From positions 310,001 to 374,000 of the forward strand of contig NZ_CP158487.1 in NCBI RefSeq assembly GCF_041006295.1: a stretch of DNA of 64,000 bases. The letters run 5' to 3'. Every line of letters starts with the position of its first letter. Position 1 is the stretch's first letter. Below are positions 16,662 to 25,431 of this stretch, one piece after another. Made by a program: the position numbers and the translations under genes. Source of the stretch: Candidatus Nanosynbacter sp. TM7-074. GTDB lineage: Bacteria > Patescibacteriota > Saccharimonadia > Saccharimonadales > Saccharimonadaceae. The notes under the pieces were generated by a model. The model searched no databases and was not told where the DNA came from. It was given only the letters and a program-made list of their open reading frames with translations.

Positions 16662-17354
16662 CTATACGTGCGGTGAATATTTTTTTAGTTCATTGCGGTG
16701 GATTTTATATTGCGGATCAAATTTGGCAACCTCCGACCAGAATGCCGTCGAGTGGTTCATGTGCCTGGTGTGGCATAGCTCATGAATAATTACGTAGTCA
16801 ATAAGTTCAAACGGCAAGTTCATCATCCCAATATTTAGGCTGATTGTTCCAGAAGAAGAACAGCTTCCCCAGCGACTGGAGGCGTGAGTTATTTTACAGC
16901 GATAAAAAGAAAAACCGTGCTTTTCAGCTAAAAATGACAGACGCCTTGGCAGATATCCTTTTGCCTCTTTTCTGAGGGCGATGAGGATTTTATCACGAAT
17001 AATTTGCTGGACTGGAGTGGATTTAATTGATTCTGATTCGTTAATTTCCGCTAATATTTGAGTACCGATAATTTTCACAGTAGATGGCTTAGTTGAGTGC
17101 TGTATTAATAGATGGTGACTTTTACCAATTTGCTGATTTTCGGTATAGGAAAAGTTTGTTTGATGCTTAGAGATTAATTCGCGAATCTGTTTACGCGAGG
17201 TTTTAATTAGCATTTTTGCTGCGACAACAGGCGCATATACAGGCATAGTAACCCTAAGTCGGCCATCCGGCGCGATTTTTAGACTAACGCTCTTCGCTAG
17301 ACTTTGTCTTTTAACGACAATCTCTCCGAATTCAGCATCGGTAATGGTTGGCAT
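16662..17354 (-). CDS. YgjP/SprT-like zinc metallopeptidase (DUF45)
   Basis: 230 residues. The C-terminal HELCHTRHMNHSTAFW motif is the HExxH...H zinc site of the YgjP/SprT-like (M48-related) group, preceded by SSRWGSCSSSGTISLN, typical of DUF45. The N-terminal ~90 residues are beta-rich. Family members are thought to be metallopeptidases, substrate unknown. Its ATG follows the upstream kinase stop by two bases. Confidence 0.85.
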   Translation of the reverse strand: MPTITDAEFGEIVVKRQSLAKSVSLKIAPDGRLRVTMPVYAPVVAAKMLIKTSRKQIRELISKHQTNFSYTENQQIGKSHHLLIQHSTKPSTVKIIGTQILAEINESESIKSTPVQQIIRDKILIALRKEAKGYLPRRLSFLAEKHGFSFYRCKITHASSRWGSCSSSGTISLNIGMMNLPFELIDYVIIHELCHTRHMNHSTAFWSEVAKFDPQYKIHRNELKKYSPHV

Positions 17355-17356
17355 GC

Positions 17357-17896
17357 TTATCCTATGCTAATGCGATTTGGCGTAATGCGACGTGGGGCTT
17401 CTGGACGACTGGTGCCAATCTGCTTAAGGACAGTGCGCGCCTGAGTGCTTAGAGTGTGGCGGCCGCTAATTACAATGTAAGATTCACTACTGTGCGGTGC
17501 GGAGAATTGTTTTAATCGACGATCGAACGAGTCACTGTCTTGTCCGTAATTCTTTATCCAGCGTCGTTTGGCAGTTGCAGAATCAGTCTGCACCCAGACG
17601 AATAGGACTTTATATCCATATTCTCTAGCTAACCGATTAATACGCATGCGGTTAGTGCGTTGGTCGGTAGCGCCGTCTAGAATGATAGTTTGCTTGGTCT
17701 TCAAAAATTCTTCTAAGATAGCCAAAGTCGCGTCAGAAATGGCTTTTGTGTCGTCTGTAAAAACTTCAAATTGACGAGAATTGATCACTGGAGAATTAAA
17801 AATCTTTGCAAATTCTGTAGCAAACTGAGTCTTCCCTGAACCCGGTGCACCAACCATGGCAATAATGTGAGGAAGCGAAGGCGATAGAGGTTTCAT
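17357..17896 (-). CDS. P-loop kinase (AAA_33-type)
   Basis: 179 residues. Walker A MVGAPGSGKTQFA near the N-terminus, a LDGATDQRTNRMRINRLARE segment and FVWVQTDSATAKRRW match zeta-toxin/polynucleotide-kinase-like small kinases that phosphorylate nucleotides or other small molecules. The substrate cannot be inferred. TATAAT lies eight bases before the ATG, so the mRNA leader is minimal. Operon with the metallopeptidase. Confidence 0.75.
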   Translation of the reverse strand: MKPLSPSLPHIIAMVGAPGSGKTQFATEFAKIFNSPVINSRQFEVFTDDTKAISDATLAILEEFLKTKQTIILDGATDQRTNRMRINRLAREYGYKVLFVWVQTDSATAKRRWIKNYGQDSDSFDRRLKQFSAPHSSESYIVISGRHTLSTQARTVLKQIGTSRPEAPRRITPNRISIG

Positions 17897-17926
17897 ATGG
17901 AGAGATTATAACAGATTTTTTACTAA

Positions 17927-17956
17927 TAAAAAAGATTCTCTTTTAAGTGAGAATCT
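17927..17956 (-). terminator. Intrinsic terminator after tRNA-Trp
   Basis: AAGATTCTC and GAGAATCTT pair on the minus strand with TTTTTT following. Confidence 0.85.
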
Positions 17957-18033
17957 TGGCAGGAGTGGAGGGACTCGAACCCCCGACACCTGGTTTTGGA
18001 GACCAGTGCTCTAGCCACCTGAGCTACACTCCT
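17957..18033 (-). tRNA. tRNA-Trp (anticodon CCA)
   Basis: Acceptor AGGAGTG/CACTCCT, anticodon loop CTCCAAA giving CCA, T arm GGGGG-TTCGAGT-CCCTC, discriminator G and an encoded 3' CCA. This is the tRNA that classically lies upstream of secE; here three protein genes separate them. Confidence 0.97.
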
Positions 18034-18121
18034 ATGACGTTTATTTTATCATGAATTGCTCTTCTGGCAAATGTTAAAATTGTGAAAAATAAAAATTCCG
18101 TGAAAAAAATACCAAAATCCC

Positions 18122-18150
18122 TTGAAAAAACATAAGCGTCGTCCTACAAT
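18122..18150 (+). promoter_or_regulatory. Promoter of the GT4-GH57 operon
   Basis: TTGAAA (18122-18127), 17-base spacer, TACAAT (18145-18150), ten bases before the ATG at 18161. The TTG that could be mistaken for a start codon is the -35 box. Confidence 0.7.
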
Positions 18151-18160
18151 AAAAACAGAG

Positions 18161-19363
18161 ATGAAAATTTTAATGCTTGGGTGGGAACTTCCTCCGCACA
18201 ATAGCGGCGGACTTGGTGTTGCTTGTTATCAGATGTCGAAGGCCCTGGCTTCTCAGGGCGTGGATATTGATTTTATTATTCCCTACAATGCTGAGCATCC
18301 AGGAATTGATTATATGGATATCTATTCAGCTACGCCCTTGCCGCCGAATTATTATGACCTGGGCGCTTATAATAATGGTTCGCCGGAGGATCGGGAGAAC
18401 GCTCAGGATGAGCATGGGCTTTCGCCAATGCGTGCCGTGCAACGACGATATGGTAAGTATGTTCGGAAATTTGTGAAGAGTCATCAGCCTGATGCTATTC
18501 ACGCACATGATTGGTTGACTATGGAGGCTGGGATGATTGCTAAAGAAATGACTGGTGCGCCATTGATTGTGCATGTACACGCAACGGAATTTGACCGTTC
18601 CGGTGAGCAATCAGGAAATCCGTTAGTGCATGAAATTGAGCAGCAAGGTTTGTTGATGGCGGATAGAATAATTGCTGTTAGCCAGATAACTAAGGATATA
18701 ATTGTTAAGAATTATCATATTCCACCGGAGAAAATTGAAGTAGTTTATAATGCGATTGACCTGGCTGATTTACCGCCGCACGATTATGACTCGAGTACTT
18801 ATAGGTACCTGGAAGAGCTAAAGTATGATGGCTACACAGTTGTAGGTGCTTTAACGCGTTTGACGGTGCAGAAAGGTCTGACTTATTTTGTGCGGGCTGC
18901 AGCGAAGGCTCTTGATAAATGCGAGAAGATTGTGTTCGTGCTGTCCGGTAATGGCGAGCAGCGAGACGAATTGATTGAGTTGGCGGCGGATCTGGGAATT
19001 AGCGATAAGATGATTTTTACGGGTTTTGTGCGCGGAAAACAATGGCGGGATATTTACTGTTTGATTGATGTTTTTGTGATGAGCTCGGTTTCTGAGCCAT
19101 TTGGCTTGACAGCACTGGAGGCGGCTCATCATGATACGGCTCTACTGATTAGCCGTCAATCTGGCGTTGGCGAGGTGCTGAATAATATCATGCGGTTTGA
19201 TTATTGGGACGTGAATAAATTGGCGGATGAAATTGTCAATATTGCCGAGTCGCCTGCTTTGAAGAATTCTCTCAAGCAAAATGTTAAGGATGAGTACGCA
19301 AAGATTTCATGGCAAGATGCGGCTAGACAATGCTTAAGATTGTATGAGGGGGCGTTGACGTGA
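18161..19363 (+). CDS. GT4 family glycosyltransferase (glycogen synthase-like)
   Basis: 400 residues from the ATG at 18161; the TTG 39 bases upstream is the -35 element. GT-B fold: N-terminal KILMLGWELPPHNSGGLGVA, where the Gly-Gly-Leu-Gly loop is shared with glycogen and starch synthases, HAHDWLTMEAG, and the C-terminal nucleotide-sugar site with SEPFGLTALEAA (E-x7-E). It probably adds glucosyl units to an alpha-glucan. It overlaps the GH57 gene by four bases (GTGA), and a branching enzyme gene is in this window at 62 kb, which supports a glucan role. Confidence 0.82.
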   Translation: MKILMLGWELPPHNSGGLGVACYQMSKALASQGVDIDFIIPYNAEHPGIDYMDIYSATPLPPNYYDLGAYNNGSPEDRENAQDEHGLSPMRAVQRRYGKYVRKFVKSHQPDAIHAHDWLTMEAGMIAKEMTGAPLIVHVHATEFDRSGEQSGNPLVHEIEQQGLLMADRIIAVSQITKDIIVKNYHIPPEKIEVVYNAIDLADLPPHDYDSSTYRYLEELKYDGYTVVGALTRLTVQKGLTYFVRAAAKALDKCEKIVFVLSGNGEQRDELIELAADLGISDKMIFTGFVRGKQWRDIYCLIDVFVMSSVSEPFGLTALEAAHHDTALLISRQSGVGEVLNNIMRFDYWDVNKLADEIVNIAESPALKNSLKQNVKDEYAKISWQDAARQCLRLYEGALT

Positions 19364-20562
19364 GCGAAGACAAAGGTATAGTTTTATATCTTCATGTCCA
19401 TCAGCCTTGGCGGGTACGTGAATATAGCATATTCGACGTAGCTTGGAAACATGATTATTTTTCTGGCGGTCAAAATCCAGCTCAGGACAACCAAAAAATA
19501 TTCCAGAAAGTTGCAGAAAAATCGTATTTACCGATGAATGTTTTACTTGAGAAATTGCTGAAAAAATATCCTGATTTTAAATTGTCGATCAGCTTTAGCG
19601 GTACGTTCTTAGAGCAGGCCGAGCAGTTTAATCCTGATGTCCTGGATAGTTTTAGGCGCTTGGTGAAAACTGGCCAAGTGGAGATTTTATCAAGTCCTTA
19701 TCATCACAGTCTGGCGTTTTTCTATTCACGTAAGGAGTTTGAGCGGCAGATTGAGCTTCATCGCTGGAAGATTCGCGAGGTTTTTGGGGTGGAAACGCGG
19801 GTGCTGGCAAATACGGAATTAGCGTATAGCGATGAACTGGCCAAATGGGCAGAGCAATACGGTTTTAAAGGCGTACTGGCCGAAGGCTGGGATCCAATTC
19901 TTAATTGGCGCAGTCCTAATTATGTTTACCGACCGACTGGCACGGAAAAAATTGGATTACTACTTAAAAATTATCGACTGAGTGATGACTTGGCGTTTAG
20001 GTTTAGTGACCAGAAATGGAGCGATTGGCCATTGACTATAGACAAATTTAATACATGGGTGACTGATTCTGTTCGCTACGCCCCGCTGCTTAATTTGTTT
20101 ATGGACTATGAAACTTTTGGCGAACATCAGTGGGCAGAGTCTGGTATTTTTGACTTTTTCGAGAAATTTGTTGGCAAGTGGCTGAGTGTCAGTGGTAATA
20201 CTTTTTATACAGTCAGTGAGGCTTTGGCTAAAAATAAGCCAGCTGGCGAAATTAGTATGCCGTCACCCGTCACCTGGGCTGATGCTGAGCGAGATTTGAC
20301 AGCTTGGAATGGCAATAGTCTGCAGAAAGAGGCCTTGCGTTACGTTTATGAGTTGAGAGATGAAGTACTGAAGAGTGGCGATGAATCGTTGATTAATGAT
20401 TGGCGAAAGCTACAAACCTCAGACCACTTCTATTACATGGGGACAAAATGCTTTACCGACGGTGATGTGCACGCCTACTTTAGTCCCTATGACTCGCCGT
20501 ATGACGCTTTTCTCTACTACATGAATGCTATTCGCGACATGCGCTCACGGCTGCGAAAATAA
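19360..20562 (+). CDS. GH57 family glycoside hydrolase/glucanotransferase
   Basis: 400 residues, starting at a GTG that overlaps the previous stop. GH57 signatures: YLHVHQPWRV, SFSGTFLEQ, the nucleophile region VLANTELAYSD and the general-acid region MDYETFGEHQW. GH57 enzymes include alpha-amylases, 4-alpha-glucanotransferases and branching enzymes. Coupling to a GT4 synthase suggests storage glucan turnover; the exact reaction is not clear. Confidence 0.88.
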   Translation: MSEDKGIVLYLHVHQPWRVREYSIFDVAWKHDYFSGGQNPAQDNQKIFQKVAEKSYLPMNVLLEKLLKKYPDFKLSISFSGTFLEQAEQFNPDVLDSFRRLVKTGQVEILSSPYHHSLAFFYSRKEFERQIELHRWKIREVFGVETRVLANTELAYSDELAKWAEQYGFKGVLAEGWDPILNWRSPNYVYRPTGTEKIGLLLKNYRLSDDLAFRFSDQKWSDWPLTIDKFNTWVTDSVRYAPLLNLFMDYETFGEHQWAESGIFDFFEKFVGKWLSVSGNTFYTVSEALAKNKPAGEISMPSPVTWADAERDLTAWNGNSLQKEALRYVYELRDEVLKSGDESLINDWRKLQTSDHFYYMGTKCFTDGDVHAYFSPYDSPYDAFLYYMNAIRDMRSRLRK

Positions 20563-20581
20563 GAACATTTTCTTAGGTAAT

Positions 20582-20612
20582 AAAAAACTCCCTCTGGATT
20601 TGAGGGAGTTTA
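20582..20612. terminator. Terminator shared by the GH57 gene and rpmG
   Basis: AACTCCCTC and GAGGGAGTT pair. TTTTTTATT follows in the minus direction (strong, for rpmG); only TTTAC follows in the plus direction. Confidence 0.8.
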
Positions 20613-20630
20613 CTAGTGATTCTGGTAAAA

Positions 20631-20849
20631 TTAGCTTTTACGAGCTTTAACTTCATTACGACCGAGGTTCTTCTTTGTCTCGGTGTAAGTTGCGTGCTGC
20701 CTTGCGATTGGGTCGTACTTCTTCAGTGTTAATTTTCCCTGACCTTTAGTGGTGCGGTTCTGGGTGTTAACAGTAGTATAGTAAGTTCGGTGGTTGCTCA
20801 AGTTACTCACCAAACCAATCAGCTTTCGTTTCGTATTCTTCTTTGCCAT
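20631..20849 (-). CDS. rpmG: 50S ribosomal protein L33 (bL33), cysteine-free form
   Basis: 72 residues. KLIGLVSNLSNHRTYYTTVN, TLKKYDPIARQHATYTETK match L33, which sits near the E site. There is no cysteine, so this is the zinc-independent (C-) type, with a slightly long C-terminal tail. rpmG commonly lies near tRNA-Trp and secE, as here. Confidence 0.92.
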   Translation of the reverse strand: MAKKNTKRKLIGLVSNLSNHRTYYTTVNTQNRTTKGQGKLTLKKYDPIARQHATYTETKKNLGRNEVKARKS

Positions 20850-20886
20850 CTCTTTACTCGTTAGATTTTATAAAACGTCTTGACTA

Positions 20887-20892
20887 ATTATA
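20887..20892 (-). promoter_or_regulatory. -10 box of rpmG
   Basis: TGCTATAAT (extended -10) on the minus strand, giving a leader of about 30 bases that ends in AAAGAG. Confidence 0.5.
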
Positions 20893-20938
20893 GCATGGGT
20901 GAAGTGAAAATGCTAGTACCATATCAGATTTTACTAAT

Positions 20939-21031
20939 TTTAGCTTTCTTTCGCCTCACTCAGCATTGACCCGCGCACTTTATCAATTCTCTGCTCTATC
21001 GATTGTTTCGTTATAACACCCTCCTAACCTT
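20939..21031 (-). other. Short open stretch with ribosome-binding site, possible gene remnant
   Basis: In the 274-base gap between rpmG and the restriction-modification locus, AGGAGGGTGTT is followed by a frame with no ATG that reads ITKQSIEQRIDKVRGSMLSE then AKES and stop. The strong Shine-Dalgarno before ATA ACG suggests a mutated ATG or a degraded gene at the island boundary. Nothing else is seen in this gap. Confidence 0.25.
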
Positions 21032-21123
21032 GTTAAGACTATACCATTAGCTAAGTTTTTGGCGGTCGTTTTATAGTATAATTATCAGAAAGGTTACTCA
21101 CTTAGTGACTGCGGAGGATATTT

Positions 21124-24100
21124 ATGAATGATGATAAGAAAATAATAAAAACCACAAAGAGGATTTATCCTCAAATATACTCTTATATTCTGCCGGATAT
21201 TCCAGCAAATAAAGGTTGGCAAAAAGTTGGATATACAGAACGTAAAGACGTTGATTCGCGAATATTAGAACAGACTAAGACTGCAGCTGTAAAATTGCGA
21301 TATGAGAAATTATGGAGTGCTAGTTCCTTTTCTAACGTGACTCGCGAATTCTTCAAGGACAAAGATCTTCATAAATATTACGTAAAAAATGGAATTAAAA
21401 AGAGTAAAAAACAGGATGATGGCGGATTGGGCGAGGAATGGTTTTACTTCAATGGTACGCCAGAAAAATCTAAAGAATTGTTTGATGATTACGCTAATGG
21501 CAATTTATTCAGTCGATCTTCCGAGAAAAGTCCGTATAAGTTGAGAAAGGAGCAAGAACGTGCCGTTTCTCAAACCCTTGCTTATGCAGAATCTCACCAG
21601 ACTACAGATTTTTCTTTGCCAAATAAAGAAGCGGAATTTTTATGGAACGCAAAACCGCGTTTCGGTAAAACTCTCTCTTCTTACGATTTTGCAAAAAAGT
21701 TTAACGCTAAGAATGTTCTGATAGTTACTAATCGTCCAGCAATCGCCAATTCGTGGTTTGATGATTTCGATAAGTTCATTGATGGATATTATTTTATTTC
21801 GACGGCAGATTCTTTAAAAGAACGCGAAACCTTATCTAGGGACGAGTTCCTTGATAAGGCTAATTCATCAAGTGAGGATAAACAGATAACTTTCTTAAGT
21901 CTACAGGACTTAAAGGGCGGTAAAGTTTTTGGCGGACCGCACAACAAATTAAAATGGGTGGCGGATCTTAAGTGGGATTTGTTGATTATAGATGAGGCTC
22001 ACGAAGGTGTTGATACAGACAGAACTAATGAAGCTTTTGGAAAAATTAAGCGCAGGTTTACGCTGCATTTATCTGGAACGCCTTTTAAGGCAATAGCGGA
22101 TGGACATTTTAAGGACAATCAGATATTCAACTGGACTTATATTGATGAGCAAAAAGCTAAGCAGGAAGAATTGAAAAATCTGGACGATTCGGGTGATCAC
22201 GTTAATTTGCCAGATATGAGATTATTTACCTACAAGATATCCGACATGATCTCTGATCGGCTTGAAAAAGGCATGGAGATGGACGATGAAAATATCGATT
22301 ATGCTTTTGAGCTGAATGAGATGTTTGCAACAGACACAAGTGGCAAGTTCGTTCATGAGAATGATATTTCAACATTCTTAAATCAATTAACTTCAAATGA
22401 AAAATATCCATTCTCAACTCCCGAATTAAGAGATCAATTAAAACACACGTTTTGGTTGGTAGGAAACCGTGTTGCTTCAGCGATGGCTATGGAGAAAATG
22501 TTGCGCCATCACCCAGTATTTAGTGAATATAAAATAGTGCTTGCCGCGGGCGATGGAAGATCTCAGTCTGACAGTAATTCATCTGAAGATGAAATGAAGG
22601 ATACTGCAGCTAACGAGAAAGCTCTGAGTAGGGTTAAAAAAGCCATCAAGGAGAATGATCGCACCATAACCTTATCTGTCGGGCAATTGACAACTGGAGT
22701 TACCGTTAAAGAGTGGTCTGCCGTGCTTATGCTATCTGATATTAAATCTGAGTCACTGTACATGCAGGCAATATTCCGTTCTCAGAACCCGTATGAATTT
22801 ATAGATAATAACGGCAACCTCTGTCGTAAAAAGTCGGCTTACGTCTTTGATTTCTCGCCGAATCGCGTGCTTAAAGTTTATGACAAGTTTGCCAACAGTC
22901 TATTGGCGGACGTAGCCAGAGGTGACGCTACAGAAAAAATCAGAGAGCAGAACGTAGCAGAATTGCTGAACTACTTCCCTGTCTTGGCGGAAGATGAATC
23001 TGGTAAGATGATCGAATTGGATGCAGAGCAAGTTTTGACTTTCCCTAAAGCCATCGTCGCAAAGGAGATTGTGAACCGCGGCTTTGTCACTAATCTTCTA
23101 TTTGTAAATATTAACAACGTCTTCAATATTCCTTCTGAGGTGATTGCGGCATTAAATAAGGCGCCTTCAACTAGTGATACCGATAGACAGACTAAAAGTG
23201 AAGAGGTTCAGCATGACCCAGATCGTAAAAAGAATCGAGATCACAGAATATCTGTAAATAAGGATAAACTACTCGGTAATAAGGTTTATACTTCAAGGAT
23301 GCAGGATATTGTATTGTCTGCGGTTGATTCGGATATGGAGGCAGATGAGATCGTTGAAAAAATTACCGCTGACTGCATGCCTGAAATATCTGAAGTCCTT
23401 GGGAAATATAAAGAGACCTACTCTCCTTCAAAAGCAGAGCTTGATAATATTAAAAATGGACTCTGTAAAAAGGTCAAAGAGGCAGCAGAAGAATTTGTGT
23501 CTGGCGATATAGCAGACAGAATAGCTCAGGACAAGTTAACGGATAGTCTGGCGAATATAATTGAAAAAGATCTCCCTAATGATACTGTAATTCGCGAAGA
23601 GGAAGATAAGTACGAAAAAGAAGAAAAGTCTGAAATGGACCAAATTAGGAGGAAATTACGTACATTTACTCGCGCTATTCCTTCATTCATTATGGCTGCC
23701 AGTAAAGACGTAGATGAAATTACATTGGATAACATCGAGGATACCGTTTCTGACAAGGATTTTGAGGAATTATTTACAGAAAAAGATAGTGAGCCATTCA
23801 CAAAAGACGATTTCCGTAAAATTCGCGGCCCATGGACGAATCCAGAAACCGGCGAAACATTTGAAGGATTTTTTGATCGCTATACATTTAACGCTGCCAT
23901 TCGAGAGTTTGAGGAGAAGCGACAGGAAATTGCGGATTATCTCTCCCCTGGCGCCAAAGAAGACATCTTCTCCTATATTCGTCCGTTAAAAACAAATCAG
24001 ATTTTTACACCAAGAAAAGTTGTAAATAAAATGCTTGATTTGTTGGAAGAAAATAACCCTGGCATATTTGAAGATCCAAATGCCACATTTGCGGATTTAT

Positions 24101-25425
24101 ATGTAAAGAGCGGCCTGTACCTTACGGAAATAGCAAAGAGGTTAAACAGAGGACTTGGGAGTAAAATACCAGACAAATCAGAAAGGGTGAAACACATCCT
24201 TGAGAAGCAACTTTATGGATTTGCACCAACGAATATTATCTACAATATCGCACGCAAGTACATTTACGGGACATTTTCAGATATTGATGATAACAATCTT
24301 AAGCAATTAGATTTAACGGACACGTTTAAAAAGGGAGAGACATTAAACATGAAATTTACAGCAGTAGTTGGTAATCCGCCGTATCAGGAGGCTAACGCCA
24401 ACAATAAAATGTCAAGGAGTATATATCCAATTTTTGTCGAACAATCTACTAAGATGTCAGATATTGTCTCTCTTGTTATGCCGGCAAGGTGGATGAGCGG
24501 AGAGGATGGACCATATCGAGAGACTAGCGGATTTGTGGCTAAAATGAAGAGCTACGGCATTAAGTCCTTCACTCTTTTCCCGAACTCTCAAGACGTATTT
24601 TCTGGCGTTGACGTAAAGGGTGGTATTTGCTATTTCGTTATTAAGAAGGGCTATCAAGGTAAGGTCGATTATTCCCTTGTAGACAATAAGAATATTTTCC
24701 AGGATAGGGTCAATTTCAGCAATAAGTTGGATGATAATATCATAATACGCTTCCCGGAATTGATTAATATAGTGGAGAAAATAGATTATACTGTCCAGGA
24801 TGATAAGTTCACGGAACCCATTAATGCTTCCATGAAGACACTAGTGTCTTCACGGAACCCATTCGGTTTCATCTCTGATTTCTTTGTGAAAAATAATGAA
24901 AAAGTAGACAGGATATCAGAAAAGCGTATGCTTCCTGATGATTATAAAATAATTGGACTGATCAAGGGAAAGCGAGAGTTTCGCTATATTCCTAACCAAG
25001 CCCTAAAGAAGAATATAGAGGGAGCTAAAGCCTACAAAGTGTTTATTCCTAGAGCAAATGGATCTGGTGTTTTTGGGGAGGTATTTAGTACGCCGATGCT
25101 CGGCTCGCCGATGCTCGGCTCGCCGATGCTCATATGTACAGATACCTTCTTACAAGTTGGTCAATTTGATAACAGTGTGGAGGCTGAGAATTTATTAAAA
25201 TATGTAAAGACAAAGTTCTTCCGAGCGATGGTTGGAGTTAAAAAGACTGCTGTATTTAACTATAAAGACGCCTTTTCCTTTGTGCCCGTTCAAGACTTTA
25301 CTGCAGAATCTGATATTGATTGGTCGAAGTCTATTGAAGAAGTTGATAAGCAGTTGTATAAAAAATATAATCTAAGCGATAAAGAAATTGCCTTCATAGA
25401 AGAAAAAGTTCGCCCGATGGAATAA
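21124..25425 (+). CDS. Single-chain restriction-modification protein: GIY-YIG-like domain, SF2 helicase, N6-adenine methyltransferase
   Basis: 1433 residues. Residues ~14-110 resemble T5orf172/GIY-YIG nucleases (YSYI, WQKVGYTERKDVDSRI, catalytic-type Glu in GEEWFYF). Residues ~140-600 are an SF2 translocase: NAKPRFGKTLSS (motif I), LLIIDEAHEG (~285), LSGTPFK, YMQAIFRSQNP. A long charged spacer follows. The methyltransferase has NQIFTPRKVV (~960), a variant motif I DLYVKSGLYL (~990) and NPPY (~1083). The last ~200 residues probably recognise DNA and hold a 15-base tandem repeat. The layout is like type ISP/IIG enzymes but with a GIY-YIG-like end. GGAGG precedes the ATG. Likely phage defence. 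Confidence 0.88.
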   Translation: MNDDKKIIKTTKRIYPQIYSYILPDIPANKGWQKVGYTERKDVDSRILEQTKTAAVKLRYEKLWSASSFSNVTREFFKDKDLHKYYVKNGIKKSKKQDDGGLGEEWFYFNGTPEKSKELFDDYANGNLFSRSSEKSPYKLRKEQERAVSQTLAYAESHQTTDFSLPNKEAEFLWNAKPRFGKTLSSYDFAKKFNAKNVLIVTNRPAIANSWFDDFDKFIDGYYFISTADSLKERETLSRDEFLDKANSSSEDKQITFLSLQDLKGGKVFGGPHNKLKWVADLKWDLLIIDEAHEGVDTDRTNEAFGKIKRRFTLHLSGTPFKAIADGHFKDNQIFNWTYIDEQKAKQEELKNLDDSGDHVNLPDMRLFTYKISDMISDRLEKGMEMDDENIDYAFELNEMFATDTSGKFVHENDISTFLNQLTSNEKYPFSTPELRDQLKHTFWLVGNRVASAMAMEKMLRHHPVFSEYKIVLAAGDGRSQSDSNSSEDEMKDTAANEKALSRVKKAIKENDRTITLSVGQLTTGVTVKEWSAVLMLSDIKSESLYMQAIFRSQNPYEFIDNNGNLCRKKSAYVFDFSPNRVLKVYDKFANSLLADVARGDATEKIREQNVAELLNYFPVLAEDESGKMIELDAEQVLTFPKAIVAKEIVNRGFVTNLLFVNINNVFNIPSEVIAALNKAPSTSDTDRQTKSEEVQHDPDRKKNRDHRISVNKDKLLGNKVYTSRMQDIVLSAVDSDMEADEIVEKITADCMPEISEVLGKYKETYSPSKAELDNIKNGLCKKVKEAAEEFVSGDIADRIAQDKLTDSLANIIEKDLPNDTVIREEEDKYEKEEKSEMDQIRRKLRTFTRAIPSFIMAASKDVDEITLDNIEDTVSDKDFEELFTEKDSEPFTKDDFRKIRGPWTNPETGETFEGFFDRYTFNAAIREFEEKRQEIADYLSPGAKEDIFSYIRPLKTNQIFTPRKVVNKMLDLLEENNPGIFEDPNATFADLYVKSGLYLTEIAKRLNRGLGSKIPDKSERVKHILEKQLYGFAPTNIIYNIARKYIYGTFSDIDDNNLKQLDLTDTFKKGETLNMKFTAVVGNPPYQEANANNKMSRSIYPIFVEQSTKMSDIVSLVMPARWMSGEDGPYRETSGFVAKMKSYGIKSFTLFPNSQDVFSGVDVKGGICYFVIKKGYQGKVDYSLVDNKNIFQDRVNFSNKLDDNIIIRFPELINIVEKIDYTVQDDKFTEPINASMKTLVSSRNPFGFISDFFVKNNEKVDRISEKRMLPDDYKIIGLIKGKREFRYIPNQALKKNIEGAKAYKVFIPRANGSGVFGEVFSTPMLGSPMLGSPMLICTDTFLQVGQFDNSVEAENLLKYVKTKFFRAMVGVKKTAVFNYKDAFSFVPVQDFTAESDIDWSKSIEEVDKQLYKKYNLSDKEIAFIEEKVRPME
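24834..24851. repeat. 18-base perfect palindrome flanked by 15-base direct repeats
   Basis: GAAGACACTAGTGTCTTC at 24834-24851 lies between two copies of TTCACGGAACCCATT (24808-24822 and 24849-24863) inside the predicted DNA-recognition part of the fusion protein. Confidence 0.8.
25091..25131 (+). repeat. 15-base in-frame tandem repeat, 2.7 copies
   Basis: CGCCGATGCTCGGCT is repeated at 25091, 25106 and (partial) 25121, encoding PMLGS repeats near residue 1323. The unit is a multiple of three, so copy-number change alters the protein without breaking the frame. Confidence 0.9.
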
Positions 25426-25431
25426 AATTAC

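Noticed and set aside
18122..18160. TTG start adding 13 residues to the GT4 glycosyltransferase
   Set aside because: TTGAAA at that place is a -35 box with TACAAT 17 bases downstream, and the conserved GT-B start begins at the ATG at 18161.
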